Assembly: GCA_946413265.1 (NCBI GenBank)
Contig: CAMKJU010000006.1
Span: 1 to 64,000, forward strand
From: an uncultured Lentisphaerota bacterium
Lineage (GTDB): Bacteria > Verrucomicrobiota > Kiritimatiellia > RFP12 > UBA1067
Length of the DNA stretch: 64,000 nucleotides
Reading direction: 5' to 3'
Part shown: positions 50,765-59,292 of the stretch, piece after piece
How positions within the stretch are numbered: position 1 is the first letter of the stretch
How the letters are laid out: the number at the start of each line of letters is the position of its first letter
Program-made: the position numbers and the translations under genes
The notes under the pieces: generated by a model
Told to the model about the DNA's origin: nothing
Seen by the model: the letters and a program-made list of their open reading frames with translations, nothing else
The model's database searches: none

Positions 50765-52234
50765 ATGAAGTTCTTCAATCCAAAATTCCTGCTGCTCGCG
50801 TTGATCGTGTGCGGCGTGACGTTCGGTGGACTCGAGGCCGGCCTCGCGACAAATTCCACGCAGGCCCTGACGCTTGCCGTGTTTTCGGCGGTCATCTCCA
50901 CGACGCTCCTTTTCTGGGAGCGGCGCGTGGGCGTGGCGTTCATCGGCGTCGCATTGCTCGTGGCATGCAAGGCGATGACGCTCAAGTCGGTCGTTCTCGG
51001 CGCGGAACTCGACATCATCCTATTCCTCGTCGGCATGATGATCATCGTGGGCGTGCTGAAGGACCTCGGTTTTCTGACATGGATCATCCAGGCGATCATA
51101 AGCCGAAAAAGAATGACCGGCGTGTCGTTCACGGCAATACTGTGTCTGCTCTCGTCCGTACTGGCGTCTGTGGTGGACGAGGTGTCGTCCATCGTCGTCG
51201 TGCTTGCCCTCGTGTTCCAGGTATGTGACACGCTGAAGCTTCGTCCCCACCCGTTCGTCTTGATCGCGGTGATGGCCACCAACATCGGCTCTTCTGCCAC
51301 AATGCTGGGCAATCCGGTGGGCATCTACATCGGCAGCCACGCCGGATTCACGTTCTCTCAGTTCCTGGTCGGTGCAACCCCCGTGGCGTTCGTTGCGCTC
51401 GTCTGTACGTTCGCCATCACGGTGTTCTGGTTCCGGAATGCCATTCAGGAAATGTCGAAGGCAATGGAAAACCACCGGAAACTGGGACTTGGACCGACTG
51501 CTAAGATCCCCTACAAGGCAGGGCTATTCGTCTTGCTGACAACGGTGGTTGTCATCGCCTTCCACCACCAGATAGAAGGGGTGCTCGGATTGATGGGTGC
51601 CGACAACAAAAACGCTTTCCTCATCATGACGCCGCTCGTGATCGCCGGCATCCTCATGATCCTCCGTCCTTCGCGCGCGCGACACTATGTGGAACATGAA
51701 GTCGAATGGTGGACGCTCCTGTTCTTCATGCTTCTTTTCGCCATATCGGCCTCGCTCAGCCACAACGGAATCACGAAAAACCTGGCCAGCACGCTCACCC
51801 AGCACGTAAAGGGCGGGCCGAACGGCATGATTCCGCTCGTCATCCTCATCTCGTCGCTTGGATCGGCGTTTGTGGACAACATCGTCTTTGTCGCGTCGTT
51901 CACGCCAGTGGTCCAGGATATGCTGAAAATTTCATCCGACTATTCCGTGCTCTGGTGGGCCCTTCTCTTCGGCGCCTGCTACGGCGGCAACGTCACCGTG
52001 GTCGGTTCCACCGCGAACATCGTGGCGTCGGGTCTCCTGGAAAAGCACGGCTACCACCCGATCAAGTTCGGCGACTGGATCAAGATCGGCGCGTTCGTCG
52101 GCGTTGTCAGCGGCGTCGTTGCCTGGGTCATGTTGCTCTTCATGCCAGTGCCCCACCCGGCCGCTGATGAAGCGACTGTACAGCCCCCGCCCGCGCAAAC
52201 TGAGTCGGCACACCCTCCATCAGTTCAAACCTGA
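50765..52234 (+). CDS. Ion transporter superfamily (ArsB/NhaD/SLC13-like) membrane protein
   Basis: 489 residues with about 11-12 helices. ILFLVGMMIIVGVLKDLGFLTWIIQ, SVVDEVSSIVVVLAL, ATNIGSSATMLGNPVGIYIG and SLGSAFVDNIVFVASF are the inverted-repeat signatures of the IT superfamily (NhaD Na+/H+ antiporters, ArsB, citrate carriers); the paired NIGSSAT and SAFVDN motifs are most like NhaD/ArsB. ATG at 50765 is preceded by GGGAG; a GTG at 50756 overlapping the previous stop is less likely. A Pro-rich tail follows the last helix. Flanked by EIIA-like genes, it is probably a cation exchanger under PTS-type control. Confidence 0.82.
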   Translation: MKFFNPKFLLLALIVCGVTFGGLEAGLATNSTQALTLAVFSAVISTTLLFWERRVGVAFIGVALLVACKAMTLKSVVLGAELDIILFLVGMMIIVGVLKDLGFLTWIIQAIISRKRMTGVSFTAILCLLSSVLASVVDEVSSIVVVLALVFQVCDTLKLRPHPFVLIAVMATNIGSSATMLGNPVGIYIGSHAGFTFSQFLVGATPVAFVALVCTFAITVFWFRNAIQEMSKAMENHRKLGLGPTAKIPYKAGLFVLLTTVVVIAFHHQIEGVLGLMGADNKNAFLIMTPLVIAGILMILRPSRARHYVEHEVEWWTLLFFMLLFAISASLSHNGITKNLASTLTQHVKGGPNGMIPLVILISSLGSAFVDNIVFVASFTPVVQDMLKISSDYSVLWWALLFGACYGGNVTVVGSTANIVASGLLEKHGYHPIKFGDWIKIGAFVGVVSGVVAWVMLLFMPVPHPAADEATVQPPPAQTESAHPPSVQT

Positions 52235-52248
52235 AACCCAAGGATACG

Positions 52249-52857
52249 ATGGTACAAGTCCTTCCAACACTCGCCGTCGCATGCATCTCGTTTTTGGCAG
52301 GTGCGTTGACGCTCTACATTCTGCAGTCAAGGAAGAACCCTTCGAAGGACTCTGCCGAGAAGGGAACAACTCCCGAACACGAGGTCCTCAAAAAGTACAT
52401 CGACAAGTTCGCTATGTTCCCGACCTTCCGCGCCTATTCTAAGAAAGAGGCAATCGAACAGCTAGTCGATATCGCCGGGCAGCGTTTTCCCGACATCGTG
52501 ACCAAAGTTGATGAAGCCAAGCAAGCCGTATACAAACGTGAGGAATCAATGGCCACCGGCCTTGACTACGGCATCGCCGTACCTCACGGGCGAACGGCGG
52601 CCGTCAGGCAGATATGCGGCGTCATTGCACTTGTCGACAACTCGAAAAACGACAATGGCATCATACCAGACTACGAGACAATCGACCATTCAAAGATCCA
52701 GATCATCTGTCTCATGCTCATACCGGATTCAATGAACGCTTCCTACCTTCAGATGCTCAGTACCTTTATCCGCATCTTCCAGAACGCCGACAATCGCGAA
52801 CAGCTGCTTTCATGCAAAACACCAAAAGACATGAAGCGATTCTTCAATTCACTTTAG
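52249..52857 (+). CDS. Membrane-anchored EIIA-like protein
   Basis: 202 residues. One N-terminal transmembrane helix (LAVACISFLAGALTLYIL) precedes an EIIA-type domain with the phosphorylatable His113 in YGIAVPHGRTAAV. Free EIIA domains are normally soluble, so the anchor is unusual. It follows the ion transporter by 14 bases and probably acts on it at the membrane. No EIIB or EIIC partner is near. Confidence 0.78.
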   Translation: MVQVLPTLAVACISFLAGALTLYILQSRKNPSKDSAEKGTTPEHEVLKKYIDKFAMFPTFRAYSKKEAIEQLVDIAGQRFPDIVTKVDEAKQAVYKREESMATGLDYGIAVPHGRTAAVRQICGVIALVDNSKNDNGIIPDYETIDHSKIQIICLMLIPDSMNASYLQMLSTFIRIFQNADNREQLLSCKTPKDMKRFFNSL

Positions 52858-52985
52858 ATATTGTGTCTTCCCGTAACTTATCAACAATACCTGTAGATAA
52901 CTTGTAGACATATTATCATTTTTTGTGCGTGGCTTTTACCCCAAAATATGATTGAATAGTGGTGAACTTTCAAGGAAGAAAAGGC
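52858..52985 (+). promoter_or_regulatory. dnaA promoter region with DnaA boxes
   Basis: TTATCAACA (52878-52886) and TGTAGATAA (52892-52900) are near-consensus DnaA boxes. TTGTGC (52923-52928), 18 bases, TATGAT (52947-52952) form a likely promoter. DnaA bound here would repress its own gene. GTG at 52959 is a possible leaderless start, but ATG 52986 has a good AAGGA site. Confidence 0.75.
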
Positions 52986-54416
52986 ATGTCTGAAGTAGAT
53001 TCGTCAATAGCTCCTGGAGGATTGTGGGAGCAGATTGTTGAACTGGTGAGGAAACAGTTTACAACGGAGAGCGACCGTAGCAAAATGGAGCGCTACTTTC
53101 CGCTGTTCATATCGCATGAACTAAAAGGGGATACGCTTAGCATTGGCGTGGCTGAAGCCTTGCAGGTAGAGTGGTTCACTACTCTTTTCAAGGTACCCAT
53201 TGAAAGCGCTCTTCACGCTTTAGGCCATCCATCGGCGAAAGTCGTTTTTGACATCGCTGAAAATGCCGGCGCTTCCGTTGTTCAAAAACCGCAACCTTCG
53301 CCAGCTCATTTACTGAAGCCATCTTCCTCTTCAACGCCATCTTTAATGGGGATGCCATCCACACTTCCCCTTACGGAAAACTACACGTTCCAGAACTTCG
53401 TCGTAGGTCCGTCCAACTCGTTTGCCCATGCTACGGCAATGGCCGTTGCGAATGGTCCGGGACGCACGTCGAACAATCCTCTTTTCATCTATGGAGGCAC
53501 GGGTCTTGGCAAGACGCACTTGATGCAGTCGATCGGACACTACGTTCTCAAAAACAATCCCGCTGCTTCAGTCTGCTACATCACGTCCGAAACCTTCTTG
53601 AACGAATATATCAACGCACTCACCAACAACGCAATGCCGGCGTTCCGCGAGCGCTACCGCAAGGTGGACGTCCTGCTTCTCGACGACGTTCAGTTCATCG
53701 CCGACAAACGACAATTCCAGGAAGAATTCTTCAACACGTTCAGCTCTCTCATGACCTACCAGAAACAGGTAGTCATGACGAGCGATGTTGCGCCAAAGGA
53801 CTTGAAGGGATGCGAAGAGCGCCTGACTGGCCGGTTTAAGCAGGGAATGGTTGTAGAAATCGAAGCACCATCATACGAAACCCGACTTGCAATTCTCAAA
53901 TTCAAGGTAAAGATGCAAAGTGCGGGACGCGTCATCCCCGAGGAAATCCTGAAGTACATCGCAGAAAACATCCGCTCGCACGTCCGCGCGCTTGAAGGCG
54001 CAATCAGCCGCGTCATCACATTCATCGATTTGAATCCAAATATCCCGATGACGCTTGAAATCGTGCAGCATCTTCTCAAGGATTCAATCGAACAGGAAAA
54101 GACGATCAAGGACTTAACGGTCGAGGACATCATGAAAGTCGTCACGGAATTCTACGGCGTGACGCTTTCCGACATTCTATCCCCGCAGCGAACGCAGACG
54201 CTCGTGACGCCGCGTCAGGTCGCCATGTTCCTTTCCGTAAAGCTCACCACGCGTTCGCTCGTGGAAATCGGCAGGTCATTTGGGAAGACGCACGCGACGG
54301 TCTACCATGGCGCACAGACTATCCAAAAGAGAATTGACGTCGAGAGCGATCTGCGCAAAGTAATTGAAAACCTCACGTCTCAACTCGGACGAAATCCGTC
54401 AGAACTATCGAAATGA
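52986..54416 (+). CDS. dnaA: Chromosomal replication initiator DnaA
   Basis: 476 residues. Domain I (SGLWEQ-type start LWEQIVELVRKQF), a Ser/Pro linker (about 100-125), then the AAA+ domain with Walker A GGTGLGKTH (170-178), Walker B LLLDDVQFI and sensor motifs ERLTGRF. The C-terminal domain IV has RSLVEIGRSFGKTHATVYHGAQTI, the DnaA signature, with K-THATVYHG in place of the common RDHTTVLHA. The protein binds DnaA boxes and opens the origin. It starts at ATG 52986, nine bases after AAGGA. dnaN follows. Confidence 0.97.
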   Translation: MSEVDSSIAPGGLWEQIVELVRKQFTTESDRSKMERYFPLFISHELKGDTLSIGVAEALQVEWFTTLFKVPIESALHALGHPSAKVVFDIAENAGASVVQKPQPSPAHLLKPSSSSTPSLMGMPSTLPLTENYTFQNFVVGPSNSFAHATAMAVANGPGRTSNNPLFIYGGTGLGKTHLMQSIGHYVLKNNPAASVCYITSETFLNEYINALTNNAMPAFRERYRKVDVLLLDDVQFIADKRQFQEEFFNTFSSLMTYQKQVVMTSDVAPKDLKGCEERLTGRFKQGMVVEIEAPSYETRLAILKFKVKMQSAGRVIPEEILKYIAENIRSHVRALEGAISRVITFIDLNPNIPMTLEIVQHLLKDSIEQEKTIKDLTVEDIMKVVTEFYGVTLSDILSPQRTQTLVTPRQVAMFLSVKLTTRSLVEIGRSFGKTHATVYHGAQTIQKRIDVESDLRKVIENLTSQLGRNPSELSK

Positions 54417-54699
54417 CAACCTGCCGACAAGCCGTGCATAAGCTGTTTACAACGACGTTTGTTATGAACACCTATCAACAGAAAAAAGAGTTGTTCTCCG
54501 CTGACAACAAGTTAGCGAAAACGCTATCAACACCCCAAGAAGGCTTCTGCCCCTACGGAATACGCTGTCTCGCTTACTTGTGAACAGTATCAACACGCCT
54601 AATATTTTTTACTTCATACTTTACTTCAATACCAAAAATAGTGTACAATTTTAGCCGTCCACCCAAAACAGAAAGTGGTCTAACCAAAAGGAGTTGTCC
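54417..54699 (+). promoter_or_regulatory. dnaA-dnaN gap with DnaA-box-like sites and the dnaN promoter
   Basis: CTATCAACA at 54472-54480 and 54524-54532 and GTATCAACA at 54587-54595 resemble DnaA boxes with one mismatch. TTTACT (54620-54625), 18 bases, TACAAT (54644-54649) with TG before it is the probable dnaN promoter. AAGGAG precedes the ATG at 54700. Confidence 0.7.
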
Positions 54700-55794
54700 A
54701 TGAAGTTCAAAATCGTAAGGTCCAAGTTCCTCGAAGGACTGAAAAAAGTGCAGAACATCGTAGCCACGAAAGGCACGATGCAGATTCTCCAGAACGTACT
54801 CATAGAGGCAAAGGACAAGCAATTGCTTCTTACTACGACGGACCTGGACATCTCGATACGCAGCGTGATCGGGTGCGATGTTGAGGAGGATGGTTCTACT
54901 ACGCTTCCAGTGAAGCTTCTTTTCAGCGTAGTCTCCAAGGCGGCGGAAGGTCCTGTCGAAGTCACCGTGGATGCCCAGGACCGCGCCGTGATCAACGCTG
55001 GCACCGCCACGTTCAAACTCGCCGGCATGTCTGTTGTGGACTACCCAGCCTTGCCGACTGACCAGAATTCCTTTGAGTACGTCATTCCGCAAATCACGAT
55101 GAAGGAGATGCTGCGCAAGACTGCTTACGCCGTATCGCAGGATGACACGCGCAAGACGTTGAAGGGCGTGCTGTCGTCGTTCAAGGACGGCAAGCTGACG
55201 ATGGTTGCCACTGATGGTCGCCGCCTTGCTCTCGTTGAACACGAGATCGAGCTTCCCGCAGAGGCTGAGCGCGACGTCATTCTTCCCGGCAAGGTTGTCA
55301 ACGAACTCCAGCGTTCGCTGACTAGCGACGGCGACGTGCGCATCACCATTGAAAAGACGCAGATTTCATTCAACCTCGGCGACACGCGCATCTACTCAAA
55401 GCTGCTTGACGAAGTCTATCCTAACTTCCGTCAGGTCATCCCCACCGAATGCGCCGAGCATATCGTCGTCGACCGCCAGCTCTTGCTGGACGCTCTCGAC
55501 CGCGCAAGCGTGATGATGTTTGAGGATACGAACTCCACAAAGCTCATATTCGACTCAAACCAGCTCATCGTTACGGCCTCGGCTACGGAAGTCGCCGAAT
55601 CTACGGATATCGTGCCGATCAAGTATGATGGCAGCCGCATAGAAATCGTGTTCAACCCCACTTACGTGATGGATCCGCTCAAGGCCATTGACGAGGACGA
55701 GGTGACGATTGAGTTGAATGATGGAACGAAGCCTGCGATGATCAAGTGCTCGATTCCGTTCCTGTACGTCATGATGCCGTTGCGCGTCAGTTGA
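54700..55794 (+). CDS. dnaN: DNA polymerase III sliding clamp (beta subunit)
   Basis: 364 residues, the normal length of the beta clamp. Three similar clamp domains can be traced: MKFKIVRSKFLEGLKKVQNI, then FEYVIPQITMKEMLRKTAYAVSQDDTRKTLKGVLSSF and VDRQLLLDALDRASVM. The C-terminus IPFLYVMMPLRVS is close to the family MPMRL end. It encircles DNA and tethers the polymerase. ATG at 54700 is chosen over TTG 54694 because of its AAGGAG site. It follows dnaA, the classic order at origins. Confidence 0.96.
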   Translation: MKFKIVRSKFLEGLKKVQNIVATKGTMQILQNVLIEAKDKQLLLTTTDLDISIRSVIGCDVEEDGSTTLPVKLLFSVVSKAAEGPVEVTVDAQDRAVINAGTATFKLAGMSVVDYPALPTDQNSFEYVIPQITMKEMLRKTAYAVSQDDTRKTLKGVLSSFKDGKLTMVATDGRRLALVEHEIELPAEAERDVILPGKVVNELQRSLTSDGDVRITIEKTQISFNLGDTRIYSKLLDEVYPNFRQVIPTECAEHIVVDRQLLLDALDRASVMMFEDTNSTKLIFDSNQLIVTASATEVAESTDIVPIKYDGSRIEIVFNPTYVMDPLKAIDEDEVTIELNDGTKPAMIKCSIPFLYVMMPLRVS

Positions 55795-55825
55795 TTGACG
55801 CCTTACCATCAGAAGAAGGTTTGCA

Positions 55826-57145
55826 ATGAGACTGTGGACGGATAGCTCCTATCCGATCGTTCTGTCTTGCGCTAACTGCCTTGCCCCTTGGGTGAAGCGC
55901 GAGGTATGCGAACTTGGATACAAGATAATAGATGAAGCGGACAACATCGTCGTCGTGAAGGGGGCGATGCGTGACGTGCTGCGGCTTAACCTGCGCCTGC
56001 GCACCGCTCATAGGGTACTTGTGCCGTTGTTACGCGCGCGCTGTCGGCACATACGCGAATTGTACAGTCTAGTAGCGTCGATCGATTGGGAGAACTTGAT
56101 TGAAACGGAATCCTATTTTTCCGTCTTCTCAGTCGTCAACAACGATACGATACGCGATACGCGCCTTCCGTCGCTGGTGACCAAAGACGCAATCGTAGAC
56201 CGCATTCGCGACAGGTGCGGAAGCCGTCCCGATTCAGGTTCCGACTATGACCGCGGCGCAGCCGTTTTCCTGCATTGGGAACGCGACAGGATGATCATAT
56301 ACCTGGACACAAGCGGCGCACCTCTTTGCAAGCGCGGGTACCGCAAGATACCGGGATCCGCGCCAATGCAGGAAACTCTTGCCGCTGCCTGCATCGACGC
56401 TCTCCACTGGGATCGGAAAACTCCGTTCATTTCCCCTATGTGCGGAAGCGGAACACCGGCCATAGAAGCCGCGCTCGCCGCTATGAACCGCGCACCCGGA
56501 TCACTGCGCGCGCATTTCGGTTTTATGTCCATCAAAGGATATAAGCTCATGATCGAAGGGGAGAAGGCACCGCGCATTGCTCCACGTCAGCGCTTCGGGG
56601 CCACGCCAGAGCAGATTTGGAAGGAAATGCTGCTGGAAGCGCAGGAACAGGAGAAGACGGAAGATCTTCCACCGATAATTGCCACGGACATCTCTCCCGA
56701 GGCGATTGAAAACGCCAAGACCAATGCCTATATCGCGGGCGTTTCAAAATATATTCAATTCAAGGCGTGCGATTTCGGCGATACCCCAATTCCTCCTTCA
56801 CAAACCTCTGAACCCTTTGTGTCATTCTCCATAACGGGAAAAGAGGGATACAAGGCCCGTGGCTGCGTGTTCTTCAATCCCGAATATGGAATACGCCTTG
56901 GTGATCCGGCCGAACTCGCCCCCATCTATGAACGTATCGGAACATTCATGAACGAGAAGTGTCCCGGTTATACTGGCGGCGTGTTAACGGGTAGCCCTGA
57001 ACTCTCAAAAATGATCAATTTGTTCTATGTAACGCGAATTCCGTTCTACAATGGACCGATTGACTGCCGTCTATTCGTATTTCCGGGTTGTGAAATCAAG
57101 GGCGCTGAGTTATCAACTGAATTATCACCTAGTGTTGATAAGTAA
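55826..57145 (+). CDS. THUMP-domain RNA methyltransferase (RlmL/UPF0020 type)
   Basis: 439 residues. An N-terminal THUMP-like part (APWVKREVCELGYKI, RDVLRLNLRLRTAHRVLVPL) is followed by a Rossmann methyltransferase domain. ISPMCGSGTPAIEAALAAMNRAPG is the SAM-binding loop, IIATDISPEAIENAKTNAYIAGV the acidic motif, and CVFFNPEYGIRLGD the catalytic (N/D)PPY-type motif, here NPEYG. It probably makes N2-methylguanosine in 23S rRNA, as RlmL does, or in tRNA. The E for P replacement is unusual but the Asn and Tyr are kept. Confidence 0.85.
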   Translation: MRLWTDSSYPIVLSCANCLAPWVKREVCELGYKIIDEADNIVVVKGAMRDVLRLNLRLRTAHRVLVPLLRARCRHIRELYSLVASIDWENLIETESYFSVFSVVNNDTIRDTRLPSLVTKDAIVDRIRDRCGSRPDSGSDYDRGAAVFLHWERDRMIIYLDTSGAPLCKRGYRKIPGSAPMQETLAAACIDALHWDRKTPFISPMCGSGTPAIEAALAAMNRAPGSLRAHFGFMSIKGYKLMIEGEKAPRIAPRQRFGATPEQIWKEMLLEAQEQEKTEDLPPIIATDISPEAIENAKTNAYIAGVSKYIQFKACDFGDTPIPPSQTSEPFVSFSITGKEGYKARGCVFFNPEYGIRLGDPAELAPIYERIGTFMNEKCPGYTGGVLTGSPELSKMINLFYVTRIPFYNGPIDCRLFVFPGCEIKGAELSTELSPSVDK

Positions 57146-57215
57146 GTAATAAACACACTTATTATAACCTGTTTATAACTTGAGTTGTGATAAATCTGTT
57201 GATAATTGTTGATAA
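57110..57215. other. Candidate replication origin: DnaA-box cluster
   Basis: In about 105 AT-rich bases there are six DnaA-box-like words: TTATCAACT (57110-57118), TTATCACCT (57122-57130), TGTTGATAA (57133-57141), TTGTGATAA (57185-57193), TGTTGATAA (57197-57205) and TGTTGATAA (57207-57215). Three are identical TTATCAACA on the other strand. Between them lies TTATTATAACCTGTTTATAA, a possible unwinding stretch. The cluster starts inside the end of the methyltransferase gene and is the densest in the window. Confidence 0.6.
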
Positions 57216-57223
57216 TATCCATC

Positions 57224-57252
57224 TTGCCAAGACGCCCTGAAAAGAGCATACT
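57224..57252 (+). promoter_or_regulatory. Promoter of the XRE/zinc-ribbon gene
   Basis: TTGCCA (57224-57229), 17 bases, CATACT (57247-57252), 10 bases before the ATG at 57263. It begins right after the DnaA-box cluster, so DnaA binding could influence it. Confidence 0.65.
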
Positions 57253-57262
57253 ATTCGCCGTC

Positions 57263-57817
57263 ATGTCCAACGTATCGAAAGAGTTATGCCTTCGCTTTGC
57301 GGAGGCGCGCCGCACGAAGGGACTCCGTCAAACGGAGCTCGCCGTGCAGGTCGGCTGCACGCAGTCGGCTCTTTCCATGTTTGAGGGTGGGCAGCCAACT
57401 AAACTTTCCGATGAAACGGTCAAGAAACTATCTGAGATTTTAGGCGTATCGCTTCAGGAAGAGCAGACGTCGCCAAGTGCTACGCTGGCATCGCCAACGA
57501 ATGTACCGCAATCAGTTGTTCATGGTTTTTGTCCTAACTGCCATTGTCCAAGCAATGTTCCGTATGTGGTGGAAGGGCGTCTGTTCTATCGGCCTTCGAG
57601 GAAGATTGCATCGCCGACTGGCGGGGTTCGTTGCACACAGTGCGGCGAGTTGCTGGAGATGCGGTGTCCGCGATGCGGCGCGCACTTGAACGAAGGAGCC
57701 TGCTGCGCTGTCTGTGGAACGGCGTACGTCACGCCGGTCGTAGAGGAGGGATTAGATGTGGCTGCATACGCGCAGGCGCGCCGTGCGGAAATCATCCAGT
57801 TGCGTGAACTCAGCTAG
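57263..57817 (+). CDS. XRE-type helix-turn-helix protein with zinc ribbons
   Basis: 184 residues from ATG 57263 (a longer frame to 57206 reads through the box cluster). Residues about 5-65 form a Cro/C1-type helix-turn-helix (LRFAEARRTKGLRQTELAVQVGCTQSALSMFEGGQPTKLSDETVKKLSEILGV). After it come three Cys pairs: CPNCHCP, CTQCGELLEMRCPRCGAH and CCAVCG, typical of zinc ribbons. A DNA-binding regulator is likely; its targets are unknown. It sits directly beside the origin candidate, and the promoter spacing suggests a short or no leader. Confidence 0.78.
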   Translation: MSNVSKELCLRFAEARRTKGLRQTELAVQVGCTQSALSMFEGGQPTKLSDETVKKLSEILGVSLQEEQTSPSATLASPTNVPQSVVHGFCPNCHCPSNVPYVVEGRLFYRPSRKIASPTGGVRCTQCGELLEMRCPRCGAHLNEGACCAVCGTAYVTPVVEEGLDVAAYAQARRAEIIQLRELS

Positions 57818-58015
57818 TATTGAAAGCCCGCCACCTACACTTTGCTCAGAAATGAATATGAGGATAACTTTGATTGCTTTCGCTATTGGGAGATTTGGAG
57901 TTTCGGAGTTGAGGAGAATATTTTACAAATTCTCCCATTCTCCAAGTCTCCTAAACTCCCAATAGCGAAAGCAACTAAAAGAATTCATAACGAAGTTATA
58001 GACAAGGAGTTAGTA
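57818..58015. repeat. Hairpin element ATTGCTTTCGC, copy 4, and spacer
   Basis: Bases 57873-57975 form the hairpin (ATTGCTTTCGCTATTGGGAG to CTCCCAATAGCGAAAGCAAC), nearly identical to copy 1 including the inner GGAGAATATTTTACAAATTC. The remaining bases hold an AAGGAG ribosome site for the sugar porter. No gene of its own. Confidence 0.85.
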
Positions 58016-59284
58016 ATGAAAACAATGAGCTTGCGGTGGATAGTCTGTGCAGTTTCGCTGGGCGGGCTTTTGTTCGGCTTCGATGCAGGAGTTATTTCAG
58101 GCTGCGAGGAGGCGATTCAAAACGAGTTCAAGCTCGCGCCGTTCTGGCACGGACTTGTCGTGGCTGGCGCGTTGATCGGCACAGTGTTCGGCGCGCTGGT
58201 GGCGGGACGGATGTGTGACCGGTTCGGACGCAAACCGACGCTTGTCTGGATGGGCGTTTTGTTTTTGATTTCGGCTGCGGGATGCGCGGTGACGCCTGGC
58301 GGCGCGATTGGTCCGCACGTCCTCGGCTGGATGCGTTTCATCGGCGGCATCGCCATCGGAGGAGTGTCGGTAGCCGTGCCGATGTACATTGCCGAGATCG
58401 CGCCGCCGGAGAGTCGCGGACGTCTCGTGCTCGTCAACCAGTTCTGCATTGTGCTGGGTATCGTCGTATCGTACATTTCCAATTACTGCGTTGCGCGGTG
58501 GATACCAGCATCGGCATCAGTGGTATGGCGTGCGATGCTCGGCGCGGAGTGCATTCCGGTCGTGATGTATCTGGCTGCGCTTATGCCGGTGCCGGAAAGT
58601 CCGATGTGGTTGGCGGCGCGCGGGGGTAAGGTCGAAATACATCCAGCATCTGCGCCGCTGTTCGTACGGCGCAATCTGAGGCCGATTCTCCTTTGTTTCA
58701 CGGTGGCGTTCTTCAGTCAACTGTCAGGCGTGAACGCGGTGAACTTCTACTCGCCGCGCATCTTCAAGATGATCTTCGGCGAAGGGAGCGAACTCGTGTC
58801 GCTCGCAGGTACGATCGGCGTTGGGGTGGTAAACCTCGTGTTCACCGTGGCGGCGTTCTTCCTCATCGACAGGTTCGGACGGCGTCCGCTTCTCATATCT
58901 GGATGTGCGTTGATGGCGGCGATGCACGGACTCGTAGCTTGGCAGGTTTCGCTGGGCGACGCCTGCACGCCGTGGCTGGCGATGCTTGGCGTGTACGGCT
59001 TCATCGCGTCGGTGGCGTTCTCGGCAAGCGCCGTGATCTGGGTGTTCATCTCTGAGATTTTCCCGCCGGACGTGCGGGCGAAGGGACAGAGCTTCGGCGG
59101 CATGGTCCATTGGATAATGTGCATGCTCGTCTCGTGGCTTTTCCCGGTTGCGGCCGAGCGCACTGGAACTTGGGCTTTTGCGTTCTTCGCCGTGATGATG
59201 CTGATTGAAATGGTCTGGGCCATCTTCGTCATGCCAGAAACGAAAGGCCGCCACATAGACGAAGACCATAAATTTATGGTATAA
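58016..59284 (+). CDS. MFS sugar porter family transporter
   Basis: 422 residues from ATG 58016, six bases after AAGGAG; a longer frame runs through the hairpin repeat and is rejected. Twelve helices. Sugar-porter marks: GGLLFGFDAGVISG, VAGRMCDRFGRKPTLVW, PVPESPMWLAARGG (PESPRWL type), SQLSGVNAVNFYSPRIF (QxxGxNxxxYYsP type) and DRFGRRPLLISG. It probably imports a hexose or pentose with protons. It is shorter than typical SP members (about 460-480), with a compact central loop. The DUF1080 gene follows, starting 9 bases after its stop codon. Confidence 0.9.
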   Translation: MKTMSLRWIVCAVSLGGLLFGFDAGVISGCEEAIQNEFKLAPFWHGLVVAGALIGTVFGALVAGRMCDRFGRKPTLVWMGVLFLISAAGCAVTPGGAIGPHVLGWMRFIGGIAIGGVSVAVPMYIAEIAPPESRGRLVLVNQFCIVLGIVVSYISNYCVARWIPASASVVWRAMLGAECIPVVMYLAALMPVPESPMWLAARGGKVEIHPASAPLFVRRNLRPILLCFTVAFFSQLSGVNAVNFYSPRIFKMIFGEGSELVSLAGTIGVGVVNLVFTVAAFFLIDRFGRRPLLISGCALMAAMHGLVAWQVSLGDACTPWLAMLGVYGFIASVAFSASAVIWVFISEIFPPDVRAKGQSFGGMVHWIMCMLVSWLFPVAAERTGTWAFAFFAVMMLIEMVWAIFVMPETKGRHIDEDHKFMV

Positions 59285-59292
59285 TCTCCGCC
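59280..59292 (+). promoter_or_regulatory. -10 box of the DUF1080 gene, leaderless spacing
   Basis: TATAAT (59280-59285), preceded by TGG (extended -10), then 7 bases, then ATG at 59293. It overlaps the stop of the sugar porter gene. Confidence 0.65.

Noticed and set aside
57842-58015. N-terminal extension of the sugar porter through the hairpin repeat
   Set aside because: The extension translates a repeated noncoding element; ATG 58016 has AAGGAG and starts at the first conserved helix.
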